Source of the DNA: Methanocaldococcus sp. FS406-22
Lineage (GTDB): Archaea > AGJL01 > Methanococci > Methanococcales > Methanocaldococcaceae
Assembly: GCF_000025525.1 (NCBI RefSeq)
Contig: NC_013887.1
Coordinates: 1,312,729-1,376,728, forward strand
Direction of reading: 5' to 3'
Length of the DNA stretch: 64,000 nucleotides
Each line of letters starts with the position of its first letter. Positions within the stretch are counted from its first letter, which is position 1. The notes below the pieces were generated by a model that saw only the letters and a list, made by a program, of their open reading frames with translations, was not told the DNA's origin and searched no databases. Shown piece after piece: positions 45,713 to 55,106 of the stretch. Position numbers and translations under genes: made by a program.

Positions 45713-46204
45713 CTAATAAACGATAACAATGACATGTTTTCCGTTCTTTTCTATATTTTTAATGTATTCTTTTAATCCTTTTAAATTGTGTATTATTTTT
45801 TTGAATGTTATTTTTTCAACTGGGCTAAATATAATCTTTGCAAATTTATCTGCAATATTCTTTTTCTTAAGCACAAACCTTAATATCGCATCTATTGGCA
45901 GCAATAACACAACCAATAACGAAAAAATAAGGATTAGTAACATATCACTATATTTACAATTATCCATACATTCGGATGCTTCGCTATCTTCAACATTATA
46001 ATAACTGATTTCTATTCTATGGTTTTTAAGTGTTTCTTCTATTTCTTTAAGCATTTCTTCCAATCCAGATTCTTTAAATAAATTGGGATCTGGACAATAA
46101 CCGAATTCCACTAAAATTACTTTTGAATTCTTTTGTTTAGCTAATTCGCTGATAATTTTATCCATTTTCTCATAAAAATCAACTATAGGCAAATACTCAG
46201 CCAT
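45713..46204 (-). CDS. Unrecognised protein with central membrane segment
   Basis: 163 aa. Soluble N-terminal half (IVDFYEKMDKIISELAKQKN, VILVEFGYCPDPNLFKESGL, EASECMDNCKYSD with paired Cys), one hydrophobic stretch LLILIFSLLVVLLLPIDAIL, and a basic C-terminal half. ATG 46204 follows GGGGATGAAA. Family unknown. Lies 46 bp upstream of the Bax-inhibitor gene on the same strand. Confidence 0.5.
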   Translation of the reverse strand: MAEYLPIVDFYEKMDKIISELAKQKNSKVILVEFGYCPDPNLFKESGLEEMLKEIEETLKNHRIEISYYNVEDSEASECMDNCKYSDMLLILIFSLLVVLLLPIDAILRFVLKKKNIADKFAKIIFSPVEKITFKKIIHNLKGLKEYIKNIEKNGKHVIVIVY

Positions 46205-46222
46205 TTTCATCCCCATGTTAAT

Positions 46223-46426
46223 TTAAAGAGTTATCTTTTTTAATGTAGCTATTGCCACACATGTGCTCATTGTGATTATGAACAATACCACGAAAGTCAT
46301 GTATGTAAAAAATCTCCAATTATACACTACAGTCAAGAATATACCAACTATTAAATATATCTTAACCAAAATCCATAAAAAAACTATATTCAATAAGTTA
46401 GATTTTTTGTATTTTTTCCATTGCAT
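46223..46426 (-). CDS. Small membrane protein (67 aa)
   Basis: Two transmembrane helices (NIVFLWILVKIYLIVGIFLT, YMTFVVLFIITMSTCVAIAT) with a basic start QWKKYKKS. No clear ribosome binding site, so the start and even expression are uncertain; it is kept because it fits the tight array of membrane genes on this strand. The following gap to 46606 is AT-rich and holds nothing I can support. Confidence 0.45.
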   Translation of the reverse strand: MQWKKYKKSNLLNIVFLWILVKIYLIVGIFLTVVYNWRFFTYMTFVVLFIITMSTCVAIATLKKITL

Positions 46427-46606
46427 AGAGTAATATTTTTATAGCATGCCCCATAAAGACACCAATAGATATTTATTCTAACCAATTTTTATTGAAGTCG
46501 TTTTTATAATTAAGAATGATGCCAACATCTTCTAAATTCAATAAAAGTTGATTACTTTAAAATAATTACATTATAATCCTCTTAGTTACGTATAGAAATT
46601 AATTAT

Positions 46607-46924
46607 TTATTCTTTATTTTTAAAGATTTTTATAATTATGTTTAAGCTTAAATGATATATTGCTAAAAATATAGCCACGATTGTTGCACCTAAGAAATAT
46701 AAGATTAAAGAATTTGGACTAAAACCCTCACTTGCAATAAAATCACTGCTATATTTCATTACAATAAATGAAAGCCCTATAGGTATTACAAATCGGTAAA
46801 TAACTTCAAAATCACTTAATTTTATATGGCTGTTTTTATTTAATTTTTTCATTAATGAATTATATAGTAAAACACTAACTAATACTGAAACTATGATTAC
46901 AATCATTGCAAATATATTTTCCAT
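46607..46924 (-). CDS. Membrane protein (105 aa)
   Basis: Three transmembrane helices (IFAMIVIIVSVLVSVLLY, VIYRFVIPIGLSFIVMKY, SLILYFLGATIVAIFLAIYH). AAGGAGGGATT is a strong ribosome binding site before the ATG. Unrecognised. Divergent from argH and last of the accessory block. Confidence 0.6.
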   Translation of the reverse strand: MENIFAMIVIIVSVLVSVLLYNSLMKKLNKNSHIKLSDFEVIYRFVIPIGLSFIVMKYSSDFIASEGFSPNSLILYFLGATIVAIFLAIYHLSLNIIIKIFKNKE

Positions 46925-47085
46925 AATCCCTCCTTATAACTTATTAATAATTTAGTAAAGTATAAACCAAATATTTGCACTATTTTATATATACTTTAAT
47001 ATTCAAATTAAATAGAAAAATATTTATACAAATTATTACCCCATTAGGAAATTTAATTAAACATTTAAATGAATTTGGTGAAAAC

Positions 47086-48540
47086 ATGAACATCTTGAGG
47101 AGAGGAAGATTAGGAAATTCAATAAAAGAAGATGTAGCAAAATACACAACAAGCTTAAGCTTTGATAAAGAAATTTTTGAAGCAGATATTTTATGCGATA
47201 TTGCCCATGTGATAATGCTTTATGAGCAAGGAATAATAAAAAAGGATGACGCAAAAAAGATTATTGAAGGTTTAAAAGAGATTTATAAAAAAGGCATGGA
47301 AAATCTTAACTTAGACCCTTCTTTGGATGATATACACATGGTTATTGAGAATGAGTTGATTAAAAAACTTGGTGAGGATGTAGCTGGAAGGATGCACACT
47401 GGAAGAAGTAGAAATGATGAGGTAGCAACAGATTTAAGAATTGCTCTAAGGGAGAAGGTTTTAATGATAGCTAAATCATTAATTGAGATGCTAAAAGATA
47501 TTTTAGAATTGGCTGAAGAGCATAAGGAGACATTAACTGTTGGCTACACTCATTTACAGCATGCTCAACCAACAACATTTGCTCACCACTTATTAAGCTA
47601 TGTTTCAGCAATTGAGAGGGATATTTTAAGGTTGTTAGATGCCTATAAGAGGATTAATATCTCTCCATTAGGCTGTGGGGCAATGGCTACAACCGGATTT
47701 AAGATAAATAGAGATAGAACTAAAGAACTCCTTGGGTTTGATGCTTTAATAGAGAACTCAATGGATGGTGTTTCAGCAAGAGATTTTATAGTAGAGACAA
47801 TGGCAGATTTAGCAATATTGGGAACAAATCTATCAAAGATTTGTGAAGAACTGATTTTATTCTCAACTTATGAGTTTGGAACTGTTGAAATTGCTAATGA
47901 GTTTTGTTCAACATCTTCAATAATGCCTCAAAAGAAAAATCCTGATGTGGCAGAGATAGCAAGGGCTAAGCTATCTAAATTAAATGGGAATTTGGTTACT
48001 GCTTTAACTATTTTAAAAGCTTTACCAAATACTTACAATAGAGATTTGCAAGAAATAAGCCCACATTTATGGGATAGTGTTTATACAACAATAGATACAA
48101 TAAAAATGGTTCATGGAATGCTAAAAACTATAAAAGTAAATAAAGAGAGAATGAAAGAACTTGCTAATGCAAATTACTCAACAGCAACAGAATTAGCAGA
48201 TACTTTGGTTAGAGAGACTGGCATTCCATTTAGAACAGCACACGGCATCGTTGGAGAGGTTGTTAGAAGAAGTATAGAGGAAAAAAAGGACATGATTGAA
48301 ATTATATATGAAGTTTTAGAAAAATACAATTTGAAAGTTGGTGATGAAAAGATAAAGAAGGCTTTAGACCCTTACGAGAATGTTAAGATGAGAGATGTTA
48401 TAGGGGGACCTGCTCCAAAAGAGGTTGAAAGAAGAATAAAGGCATTTAAAGAGAGATTAGACAAATATGAAAAAGAAGTTAATGAAAAAATGCAAAAGAT
48501 AAACAAAGTTAAGGAAACTCTGCTATCTTATGAGATTTAA
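47086..48540 (+). CDS. argH: Argininosuccinate lyase
   Basis: 484 aa. Family signatures: DPSLDDIHMVIENELIK, MHTGRSRNDEVATDLR, TVGYTHLQHAQPTTFAHHL, SISPLGCGA-type NISPLGCGAMATTGF, and the catalytic-Ser loop SSIMPQKKNPDVAEIARAK. It releases arginine and fumarate in arginine synthesis. The true start is ATG 47086 (GGTGAAAAC upstream); a longer frame from 46975 runs through the promoter, whose TATA box TTTATATATA is near 46984. Confidence 0.95.
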   Translation: MNILRRGRLGNSIKEDVAKYTTSLSFDKEIFEADILCDIAHVIMLYEQGIIKKDDAKKIIEGLKEIYKKGMENLNLDPSLDDIHMVIENELIKKLGEDVAGRMHTGRSRNDEVATDLRIALREKVLMIAKSLIEMLKDILELAEEHKETLTVGYTHLQHAQPTTFAHHLLSYVSAIERDILRLLDAYKRINISPLGCGAMATTGFKINRDRTKELLGFDALIENSMDGVSARDFIVETMADLAILGTNLSKICEELILFSTYEFGTVEIANEFCSTSSIMPQKKNPDVAEIARAKLSKLNGNLVTALTILKALPNTYNRDLQEISPHLWDSVYTTIDTIKMVHGMLKTIKVNKERMKELANANYSTATELADTLVRETGIPFRTAHGIVGEVVRRSIEEKKDMIEIIYEVLEKYNLKVGDEKIKKALDPYENVKMRDVIGGPAPKEVERRIKAFKERLDKYEKEVNEKMQKINKVKETLLSYEI

Positions 48541-48575
48541 TACTTCTTGTTTTTTATAACTTTTATTTAAAAAAT

Positions 48576-49256
48576 TTAAAAAATCAGATCTTTCCAAATA
48601 TAAACTGCCATTATTATCCATATTGCTATTAATACAATACTTTCTTTTTTTCTTAATTTATAGTTAGATATTGGATAAAAAGCCCTAACTCCAGCTGGAG
48701 TCATTGAATCTCCAACTAAATGAGATAAATATCCGGCAATTATTGGTAATATGTAATGCAAAGTTCCATCAATTCCTGGATTTAATTTTATAATATCCAA
48801 AATAGCCCATGCAAACACAGCAAAAATCATCACTCTACCGAGTAAAACCTCATTAGTAACCATTAATAAAGATATCAACCCAGCAAAAACTGATGAGATA
48901 AATGAGAGTTTATAAGCCAAATAACCCAATATAAAGGATACAAATAGTAGAGACCAAAACGTATGAGTTAAGCCCCTATGGTCTGAAAAATATGGAATTA
49001 GATATATTAGAAGAACTGAAACTCCCAAAATAAACAAATCAACATTAAACAGTTGTCTATCAAAAAAATACAGCAAAATATTTATAAGAACAATCCCTCC
49101 GGATATCAAAAGCCCTCTTTTAACAATATCTTCCTTAACATCATGGTCTAAATCTGGATACAAAGCCCCAGCTAAAGCCAAAAATATCTGCTCTGGTGAG
49201 GAAATAAATGGCAATCCAAAGATTATACCCAATATTGTATGTCCCTTCCAATTCAT
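48576..49256 (-). CDS. YdjM/LexA-binding-type membrane metal-dependent hydrolase family protein
   Basis: 226 aa. [17 protein letters not shown] at the start, [13 protein letters not shown] near residue 30 (Asp/His cluster), [16 protein letters not shown] near 90 and [22 protein letters not shown] near 180 are the metal-ligand signatures of the DUF457/YdjM family, spread over about seven transmembrane helices. Activity unknown. ATG 49256 follows CAGTGATTTTC; the GTG at 49265 is within that site. Confidence 0.8.
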   Translation of the reverse strand: MNWKGHTILGIIFGLPFISSPEQIFLALAGALYPDLDHDVKEDIVKRGLLISGGIVLINILLYFFDRQLFNVDLFILGVSVLLIYLIPYFSDHRGLTHTFWSLLFVSFILGYLAYKLSFISSVFAGLISLLMVTNEVLLGRVMIFAVFAWAILDIIKLNPGIDGTLHYILPIIAGYLSHLVGDSMTPAGVRAFYPISNYKLRKKESIVLIAIWIIMAVYIWKDLIF

Positions 49257-49320
49257 GAAAATCACTGACTAAATCTTAAATTACATCTAACTTTGCAGAT
49301 TAAATCATCTATCTTCATAA

Positions 49321-49671
49321 TTACCCCATAACAACTTCTCCCTCTTTTATTCCAATAGTATTTAAACCTTTAACAGTTGATTCTTTAACAATTTCCTTTT
49401 TCTTCCTTAATATCCACAATTTTAGTTCTAAAGTTATCAAATCCTTTGTAATTTTGCCAATTGCTTCAAATTTAACTAAATTTTTAAGTAAATCAAACTT
49501 ATCAACGTTAAATAATTTTGAAGCATTGAGCATTTCAATTCCTACAACATCTCCATTCTCATCAAAATCAATTAAAATATCATCCAAATCTAATGTTTTT
49601 TTAGATTTTCTTCCATCTTTATAAACTAATAAACTATCATTTTCATAATCGTAGTCAATTTTAACTTTCAT
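49321..49671 (-). CDS. DUF2283-domain protein
   Basis: 116 aa. The first ~60 residues (KVKIDYDYENDSLLVYKDGR, DLDDILIDFDENGDVVGIEM) are a DUF2283 unit; the C-terminal part is helical (LVKFEAIGKITKDLITLELK). DUF2283 proteins often follow DUF4258 proteins in small two-gene modules resembling toxin-antitoxin pairs. It overlaps the upstream gene by 11 bp. Confidence 0.75.
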   Translation of the reverse strand: MKVKIDYDYENDSLLVYKDGRKSKKTLDLDDILIDFDENGDVVGIEMLNASKLFNVDKFDLLKNLVKFEAIGKITKDLITLELKLWILRKKKEIVKESTVKGLNTIGIKEGEVVMG

Positions 49672-49981
49672 TATTTCTCCCTCCTTTTTCTATATCCTGT
49701 GGAAATATAGTAATTAAATTTATTTGCAATGGTTCAACTGACTTTATACTTATCACTACAACAATATCATGCTCCTCATCAAACTCATAATACACTTTAA
49801 ATTTATCATCTTTCTGCTTTAATATTCCAACTGGTTTATTTTTAGTTAGAATTTCAAATAATCCTTCTTCAGTTGGTAGGTTATCTTTTCTAAGTCCCAT
49901 TCTAATTTCAAAATGCTCCGTTTTCTTAAAATTTTCTTTTGTAGTATTGGATAAACATTTAAGGACTTCATCAATATCCAT
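49661..49981 (-). CDS. DUF4258-like small protein, pair with DUF2283
   Basis: 106 aa. HFEIRMGLRKDNLPTEEGLF, KPVGILKQKDDKFKVYYEF and DIVVVISIKSVEPLQINLIT suggest the compact beta-rich DUF4258 fold, which is distantly RelE-like. ATG 49981 follows GGTGGAATTA. Possible toxin half of the module; inference from gene order and size. Confidence 0.6.
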   Translation of the reverse strand: MDIDEVLKCLSNTTKENFKKTEHFEIRMGLRKDNLPTEEGLFEILTKNKPVGILKQKDDKFKVYYEFDEEHDIVVVISIKSVEPLQINLITIFPQDIEKGGRNNES

Positions 49982-50011
49982 TAATTCCACCACATATATT
50001 AAAATAAAAAT

Positions 50012-51529
50012 TTAAATCAAAAGCTCAACTTTATCATCTCTAAGCTTATTCAATATTCTCAAGGCAATATTTGGGATGAAGGTTGTTATATACGCTTTTT
50101 CTGAACTCTCTACAGCTTTTTTATCATCTCCATTGCATGGATAGGCGTTGATTCCTGCCTCATTTAAAATCTTAATAGTGGCCTTCTCTACCCAACTATC
50201 TGTATCTGAAATATAAACCTCCTCCGCCTTTTCAGCAATTGCCCAACTTATATACCTCCCCCCAATCAATCCAACTTTTTCAGCAGAGATGTCATCAATT
50301 GTCTTATTTACCCTCAATTTTCTACATAGATTGCTCTCTTTTATAGCCGCCCAGTGTGCATCTCCTAAATAAAACCCTCCAATGTTGTAAGGATAAACAT
50401 TACCTTTCAAAAACCTATTTCCTAAGGCAATTGCTTTAACCATGTCTTTATCTATGAACGTTGCATTGACATTTCCAGCCTTTATCTCCTCCTTAATTAT
50501 CCTTACAACCCTCCTTAAACCAAAATTCCCTCTCTTTGCAGTTCCTGGGCTATAGCCACACATATATCCATGATGATTTAATGGAAAACCAGTTAATATA
50601 GTGTTTAATCCACTTCTTAAACCAACTCTGCATTCATCCTCATAAGCCCCATTTGTTGCTACAACTCCCCCTTTAACTAATATTCTCGATACTGCCACAG
50701 CTTTAGCAAAGGCTTTTAATCTATCCTTAGCCCTGTTAAATGGGGCTCCTTCAACAACAAACACATCAACATCTAAATCAATACATGCCTTTAATCCAGT
50801 TATTAAATCATCGTATCCATCTCCAATATGGAAAATGCCTTCCAAACCCTTACCATACTTTTTAGCTGTCTTTGCAACAATTGCCATCTCCTCTAATGGG
50901 GCGGCATGCTCCTCCCCACCCTGCTCCTCAACAACATTTATACATACTGTTGATGCCAACTTTATCCATTCTTCAAACTCATCTGCATGCTCCTTCTCCT
51001 TCTCAATTAGCCTTTTATGGATTCTATTTCTTGGACATCCCTTAAATGGAGGACCTTTGAAATAGCAATCTCCATAGCAGTGAGTTATCTCCTTAGGAAA
51101 CCTCATTGCCCCATACATTCCAAAGTGGTCTATATCTATCGGCACATCTACCTCATTTAAAATCATTTTTAAGACATCTATGGGCTTTAATCCCTCTCTT
51201 TCAGCAATATCTGCAACTGCATAAGAGCAAATATGAATTGGGAATCCCATAAAGTCCGTTAAGATGCAGTTTTCAATGAGTTGAGTTAATGTTAGTGAGG
51301 ATGAGCACGGGCCTACAGCAATCTCTACCAAATCACATCCCATTGGAAATGTTCTTAAATTGCTTCCTAATTTTTGAATCTCTTCTAAAGATAAATCATC
51401 AACTGCATCAACAATCTCAACTATATCACTTTCTTTTAGCTTTTTCTCATTTAATTTTTCTATAATTAATTTTCTTAGCTCTAATGCTGAATCTAAGCTA
51501 TTAACTGCTTCTTTTATCAAATCTCTCAT
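50012..51529 (-). CDS. hcgG: HcgG-type [Fe]-hydrogenase cofactor biosynthesis protein
   Basis: 505 aa. Restricted to Hmd-containing methanogens as far as I know; Cys/His-rich centre CYGDCYFKGPPFKGCPRNRI near residue 150, HIGDGYDDLITGLKACIDLD near 235 and HHGYMCGYSPGTAKRGNFGL near 320. The C-terminal half is fibrillarin/Rossmann-like (EKVGLIGGRYISWAIAEKA). Hcg proteins build the iron-guanylylpyridinol cofactor of Hmd; HcgG's step is not settled, though a role in CO or acyl ligand formation is often discussed. It overlaps the upstream gene by 29 bp in an operon with hcgA. Confidence 0.8.
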   Translation of the reverse strand: MRDLIKEAVNSLDSALELRKLIIEKLNEKKLKESDIVEIVDAVDDLSLEEIQKLGSNLRTFPMGCDLVEIAVGPCSSSLTLTQLIENCILTDFMGFPIHICSYAVADIAEREGLKPIDVLKMILNEVDVPIDIDHFGMYGAMRFPKEITHCYGDCYFKGPPFKGCPRNRIHKRLIEKEKEHADEFEEWIKLASTVCINVVEEQGGEEHAAPLEEMAIVAKTAKKYGKGLEGIFHIGDGYDDLITGLKACIDLDVDVFVVEGAPFNRAKDRLKAFAKAVAVSRILVKGGVVATNGAYEDECRVGLRSGLNTILTGFPLNHHGYMCGYSPGTAKRGNFGLRRVVRIIKEEIKAGNVNATFIDKDMVKAIALGNRFLKGNVYPYNIGGFYLGDAHWAAIKESNLCRKLRVNKTIDDISAEKVGLIGGRYISWAIAEKAEEVYISDTDSWVEKATIKILNEAGINAYPCNGDDKKAVESSEKAYITTFIPNIALRILNKLRDDKVELLI

Positions 51530-52064
51530 AAAAATCCCTCAATTTATTTATAATCTGCAAATATCTATCCTCAATCCTCTTAACCAATCCTAAATTATAG
51601 TTGTGTGTCTTTAAGATTATAACGTTTTCTATACTATTTCCATCAAACAAATAATCTGGAATTATTAAAATACCATCATCAGAAATTTCTAAGCCCAAAT
51701 CTTCAACAACCTTTTTAACAAACTCTGTTTTTGGATTAACTTTTATGTTTAAACCTTTGGCTAATTCTTTTAGCTCTCTTTCTTTATTTTTTAAAAATTT
51801 GATTGAGTTATTTATCTTCTCTTCATTACCAATGCCTAATTTTTTTAATTCCTCTAAATTTTCAATTAAATCTCTAAAGGTTGCTGATTTAATCTCAAAA
51901 ATCTCTGCCTCTGGGTTTAGATTTTTAACCCTCTCTTTATAACCCTTAGATATAATCAAAAAATCACAATCAACTTTGCTGTTGTAGGGATTAACTATCT
52001 CAAAATTTTCCAAACCAATTAAATCAGCAATCTCTTTATACATCTTTGTTATACCAATTTTCAT
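51501..52064 (-). CDS. Conserved protein of the hcg operon, function unknown
   Basis: 187 aa, soluble, helix-rich. KIGITKMYKEIADLIGLENF at the start, KVDCDFLIISKGYKERVKNL, then a coiled stretch (KFLKNKERELKELAKGLNI) and LVKRIEDRYLQIINKLRDFY. I do not recognise a family and see no Cys pattern of HcgF. Overlaps with genes on both sides (29 bp with the membrane protein upstream, 29 bp with hcgG) show tight co-expression with cofactor synthesis. Confidence 0.6.
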   Translation of the reverse strand: MKIGITKMYKEIADLIGLENFEIVNPYNSKVDCDFLIISKGYKERVKNLNPEAEIFEIKSATFRDLIENLEELKKLGIGNEEKINNSIKFLKNKERELKELAKGLNIKVNPKTEFVKKVVEDLGLEISDDGILIIPDYLFDGNSIENVIILKTHNYNLGLVKRIEDRYLQIINKLRDFYERFDKRSS

Positions 52065-52596
52065 AATCCCACTTATCAGATGTTTTATCCAAAGCTATCT
52101 CTTTCGGGATGCCTTTTATTTTTAATATTAGCTTATTGTTTGATTCTTTTTTCTCAATCTCCTTCCAATCATAAAATGCAAGTCCATCAATAACAACTCC
52201 ATTTTCATAAATAGAGATGTAGTGTGTTTGCTTAAGATTTGCTATTAAAAAACCAAAAAACAAAATAAATGAAGCTAATATAACAGATGCCATTCCTCCT
52301 TCAGTGAAATAATAAACAATTAAAAATCCCACAAAGATAAAAATCAATCCTAATACAATATGATGCCAACATCCAATCTTTACTACTCCTCTATAAATAA
52401 GCCTTCCAGTGTTTATTTTTCTAAGTTTTGAAGATGTATATTGCATTAGAGCAAAATAAACAATAAATAATCCAAAAATTATCCCAATTAAATGTATAGG
52501 GCTTAATTTCCTAACAATTGTTAATAGAAAGAACATCACTGCCAATAAAAAGCTACTTCCAACTGCATATAGGTAGTAGGGGTTTATTCCTTTCAT
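52036..52596 (-). CDS. Membrane protein with C-terminal PH-like domain, paralogue of 36482
   Basis: 186 aa, four transmembrane segments (YYLYAVGSSFLLAVMFFL, IHLIGIIFGLFIVYFALM, CWHHIVLGLIFIFVGFLIVY, ASVILASFILFFGFLIANL) then ISIYENGVVIDGLAFYDWKE and LKIKGIPKEIALDKTSD. Shares order and motifs with the 170-aa protein in the ABC operon. 2 bp downstream of hcgA, so transcribed with it, although no role in hydrogenase maturation is known. Confidence 0.65.
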   Translation of the reverse strand: MKGINPYYLYAVGSSFLLAVMFFLLTIVRKLSPIHLIGIIFGLFIVYFALMQYTSSKLRKINTGRLIYRGVVKIGCWHHIVLGLIFIFVGFLIVYYFTEGGMASVILASFILFFGFLIANLKQTHYISIYENGVVIDGLAFYDWKEIEKKESNNKLILKIKGIPKEIALDKTSDKWDYENWYNKDV

Positions 52597-52598
52597 AA

Positions 52599-53669
52599 TT
52601 ATCTACCATAAACCTCTAAGTATCTTCTATACTTCTCCCAGTCCAACTTTGGTTTTAGTCCCAAATCCATAATCATCTTAACAACTTCCTCCAAATTCCC
52701 TGTTTTTGGATTTCCAACTCCTTTTACATTCATTGGGTGGTTCTTAGGAATAACTGTTGCTACATTGCTTGCCCCTCCAAATAAGGCAAACTGCACTAAC
52801 TCAGCCCCTATCGTTGGTGTTGGTGAAGTTATCCTTATATTTGGAAATATCAACCTTGTTATAGCTATTGTCTTTGCCTGCTCTAAGGCAGAACATTTTG
52901 GATGATTCTCCATAGGCGTTCCTTTGTAAGGGTTGAAGCCCATTATTGGAACTTCTCCAACAATCAACTCATTCTTTAAATAAAATAAATGCTCCACCCT
53001 ATCCTCATAACTCTCCCCAATACCAATTAATAAGCCAGTGGATAACTCAATACCATACTTATTAACCAATTTGCAGACCCTTATCCTATCCTCCAACTCC
53101 TCTCCCGGCTTAACCTTCTTAAATAGCTCTTCATTTATTGTCTCTAAGTTACAGCAGATTGTGTCGATGCCATATTTTTTAAGCTCTTTAATGGATTCTT
53201 CTGTTAAATCAGCACCAGCATTGACTAAAACCTCTAAGTTTGTATATTTTTTAACTATCTTTAAAGCTCTTACTACCTCTCTACCTTGATAACCATGTGC
53301 AGAGGAACAGCTAACTCTCCTTATCCCACTCTCTTCAATTGCTATAGCTGATCTTTTTATTTCCTCATCAGTTAATCTAAAGGGCTTATAATAGCCTTCT
53401 TTTGAAGTTCCAGCGGCAAAACCGCAGTATAGGCATTTAGGGTTTATATGGCATACATTCGTTATGTGGATTGTTGAGGTAATCTCAATCTCTTTTTTGA
53501 AAAAGTCCCTAACCTTCGAGGCAATGTTAAACAGCTTTAAATAATCTCCCCAATTGTCTATTTTAAATAGTTTTAATGCCTCATCCTCATCAATAAGCCC
53601 ATTTTTTATAAATTCTTCGTTCCCTTCCTTTAACTCTTTAAAATTCTCCTCTATCTTCTCAAATATCAT
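52599..53669 (-). CDS. hcgA: HcgA, radical SAM enzyme of [Fe]-hydrogenase cofactor synthesis
   Basis: 356 aa, BioB/HydE-like. The cluster motif is TNVCHINPKCLYCGFAAG near residue 70, a C-x5-C-x2-C spacing instead of C-x3-C-x2-C; this variant is characteristic of HcgA. SCSSAHGYQGREVVRALK, VNAGADLTEESIKELKKYG, GLLIGIGESYEDRVEHL and IMGFNPYKGTPMENHPKC follow the BioB barrel. It is thought to act in forming the pyridinol ring. Lies 119 bp downstream of hmd on the same strand. Confidence 0.9.
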   Translation of the reverse strand: MIFEKIEENFKELKEGNEEFIKNGLIDEDEALKLFKIDNWGDYLKLFNIASKVRDFFKKEIEITSTIHITNVCHINPKCLYCGFAAGTSKEGYYKPFRLTDEEIKRSAIAIEESGIRRVSCSSAHGYQGREVVRALKIVKKYTNLEVLVNAGADLTEESIKELKKYGIDTICCNLETINEELFKKVKPGEELEDRIRVCKLVNKYGIELSTGLLIGIGESYEDRVEHLFYLKNELIVGEVPIMGFNPYKGTPMENHPKCSALEQAKTIAITRLIFPNIRITSPTPTIGAELVQFALFGGASNVATVIPKNHPMNVKGVGNPKTGNLEEVVKMIMDLGLKPKLDWEKYRRYLEVYGR

Positions 53670-53788
53670 TACACCACCAATTACTATGATTAAAAATATC
53701 TTACAACTAAAAAAGATTAAAAAGTTTTCGATTTTCTGTAAATTGAATTCAAATAAAAATAAAACAAAAAAGTTTAAAGAAAATCTAT

Positions 53789-54820
53789 TTACTCTTTCTT
53801 ATATTTCTCTAAGACCTTTAAAGCTGTTGGTAAGATATCTGCTAATGGACCAAAGCACATACTGTCTGCAGTTCCTAATAATGCAGCTGGGTCCAATGCC
53901 TCTTCCATGTTTGCTATTCCCTTCTCTTTCATTAAGTTGTGTAATTGTGTTAATGCCTCATCAGCCATCATCTGAGCGAAGTCAGCTGGAGCACCTAAGA
54001 TTTTTGTAACAGCGTCTCTGTAAGCTAACAAACCAGCATAGACTGTTGCTGTAACTGCTGAACACATGTCACAAACTGGACCAATTAAGTTAGCTGGCAT
54101 CTTGAATGCATTTCCTCTTGCAATCTTAGCAATCTCATATAACTTGTTGATTGCCTCTTCACTTGCGTAACCTTCAGCAATATAAATTTGCCCCTTCATC
54201 TCTGGAACTGCCCCTGGGTGGTAGGAGGTTATGTTTAAATCATCTCTTCCTAAGTCTTTAAAGATTTTTGCGAACTTTGTTGTTGGGATTGTACATGCGT
54301 GGGTTACAATAGCTCCTTCTGGAATTGCGTCTGCAAATTTCTTAATGATGTCTGGTTGTTTGTTTCCTTTTGGTAACCATGTTATAACAATTTCTGCATC
54401 TGCAACAGCCTCTCTGTCATCAGCAGTAACCTTTAAACCAACATCCTCTGGGTGAACTAAGTGGATGCAAGCCTTTGGTGGTTTTGGTAACTCTTTTGCC
54501 TTTGCCTTAACAACTTCTCTAATCTTTGGCATTATACTTTCTGGGTTTCCACTTAAATGAGCTTCCATAACTTCTTTTGGGTCAAATTCATCAATAACAA
54601 CTAACCCTGGATCTTCAGCAAAGCATGGATCTGAAACAATAACTTCTTTAACATCAGGAACTAAGTGTAAAAGCTCTGCTCCCATTGTAATTGTTGAGTG
54701 TGTTAAAGCAATTTCTGGCTTTCCAACTTGGTTAGCAACTTCACAAGCTCTCATGAAGTTTGTTATCCCTGCAGCTGCGTGTGTTCTGTAACAACCTGCT
54801 CCCAAGATTGCTATTTTCAT
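53789..54820 (-). CDS. hmd: [Fe]-hydrogenase, H2-forming methylenetetrahydromethanopterin dehydrogenase
   Basis: 343 aa. N-terminal Rossmann domain (KIAILGAGCYRTHAAAGITN), ITMGAELLHLVPDVKEVIVS, EIVITWLPKGNKQPDIIKKF, and VTHACTIPTTKFAKIF near residue 175, whose Cys is the iron ligand; SYHPGAVPEMKGQIYIAEGY and CDMCSAVTATVYAG are family signatures. It reduces methenyl-H4MPT with H2 without nickel, step three or four of CO2 reduction. High-expression codon use, AGGTGAGAGG ribosome binding site and a dedicated promoter; hcg genes follow downstream. Confidence 0.97.
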   Translation of the reverse strand: MKIAILGAGCYRTHAAAGITNFMRACEVANQVGKPEIALTHSTITMGAELLHLVPDVKEVIVSDPCFAEDPGLVVIDEFDPKEVMEAHLSGNPESIMPKIREVVKAKAKELPKPPKACIHLVHPEDVGLKVTADDREAVADAEIVITWLPKGNKQPDIIKKFADAIPEGAIVTHACTIPTTKFAKIFKDLGRDDLNITSYHPGAVPEMKGQIYIAEGYASEEAINKLYEIAKIARGNAFKMPANLIGPVCDMCSAVTATVYAGLLAYRDAVTKILGAPADFAQMMADEALTQLHNLMKEKGIANMEEALDPAALLGTADSMCFGPLADILPTALKVLEKYKKE

Positions 54821-54875
54821 CCTCTCACCTTTTGTTAATATTGTAAATAATTCGGGTAATATTATTGTTATATTT

Positions 54876-54890
54876 GGTAATATATAAAAT
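54876..54890 (-). promoter_or_regulatory. hmd promoter TATA box
   Basis: Minus-strand ATTTTATATATTACC centred about 60 nt before the hmd ATG, predicting a leader of 30-35 nt. Several ATTACC/ATATTACC repeats follow between it and the ATG. Upstream to 55000 the gap is AT-rich with no other signal. Confidence 0.55.
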
Positions 54891-55000
54891 TATCTATTTG
54901 GTTCTAAGTAGTAAATAGCCATAAATAAGTATTATCTGTGATATCATATTTTCTAATAGCCAATATTAAAAATTAAATAAGGATTATAAGGAATAATCTA

Positions 55001-55106
55001 TAGTGTCTTTCAAAACTCTTTGGAATAACTAAGGCACTAATGAATGCCTTCCAAAGGAAGGCATTTAAATCTTCCTTAATAAATTTTATTAATTTGAAAG
55101 ACACTA
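55001..55106. mobile_element. MITE family 1, copy 2 (106 bp, inverted relative to copy 1)
   Basis: Terminal inverted repeats TAGTGTCTTTCAAA (55001-55014) and TTTGAAAGACACTA (55093-55106), central perfect hairpin GCCTTCC-AAA-GGAAGGC. Read on the minus strand it matches copy 1 at 32207 along its length, including the TAATAAAATTTATTAAGGAA and CCTTAGTTATTC blocks. Its end supplies the TAG stop codon of the adjacent cyclase-family gene. Confidence 0.88.
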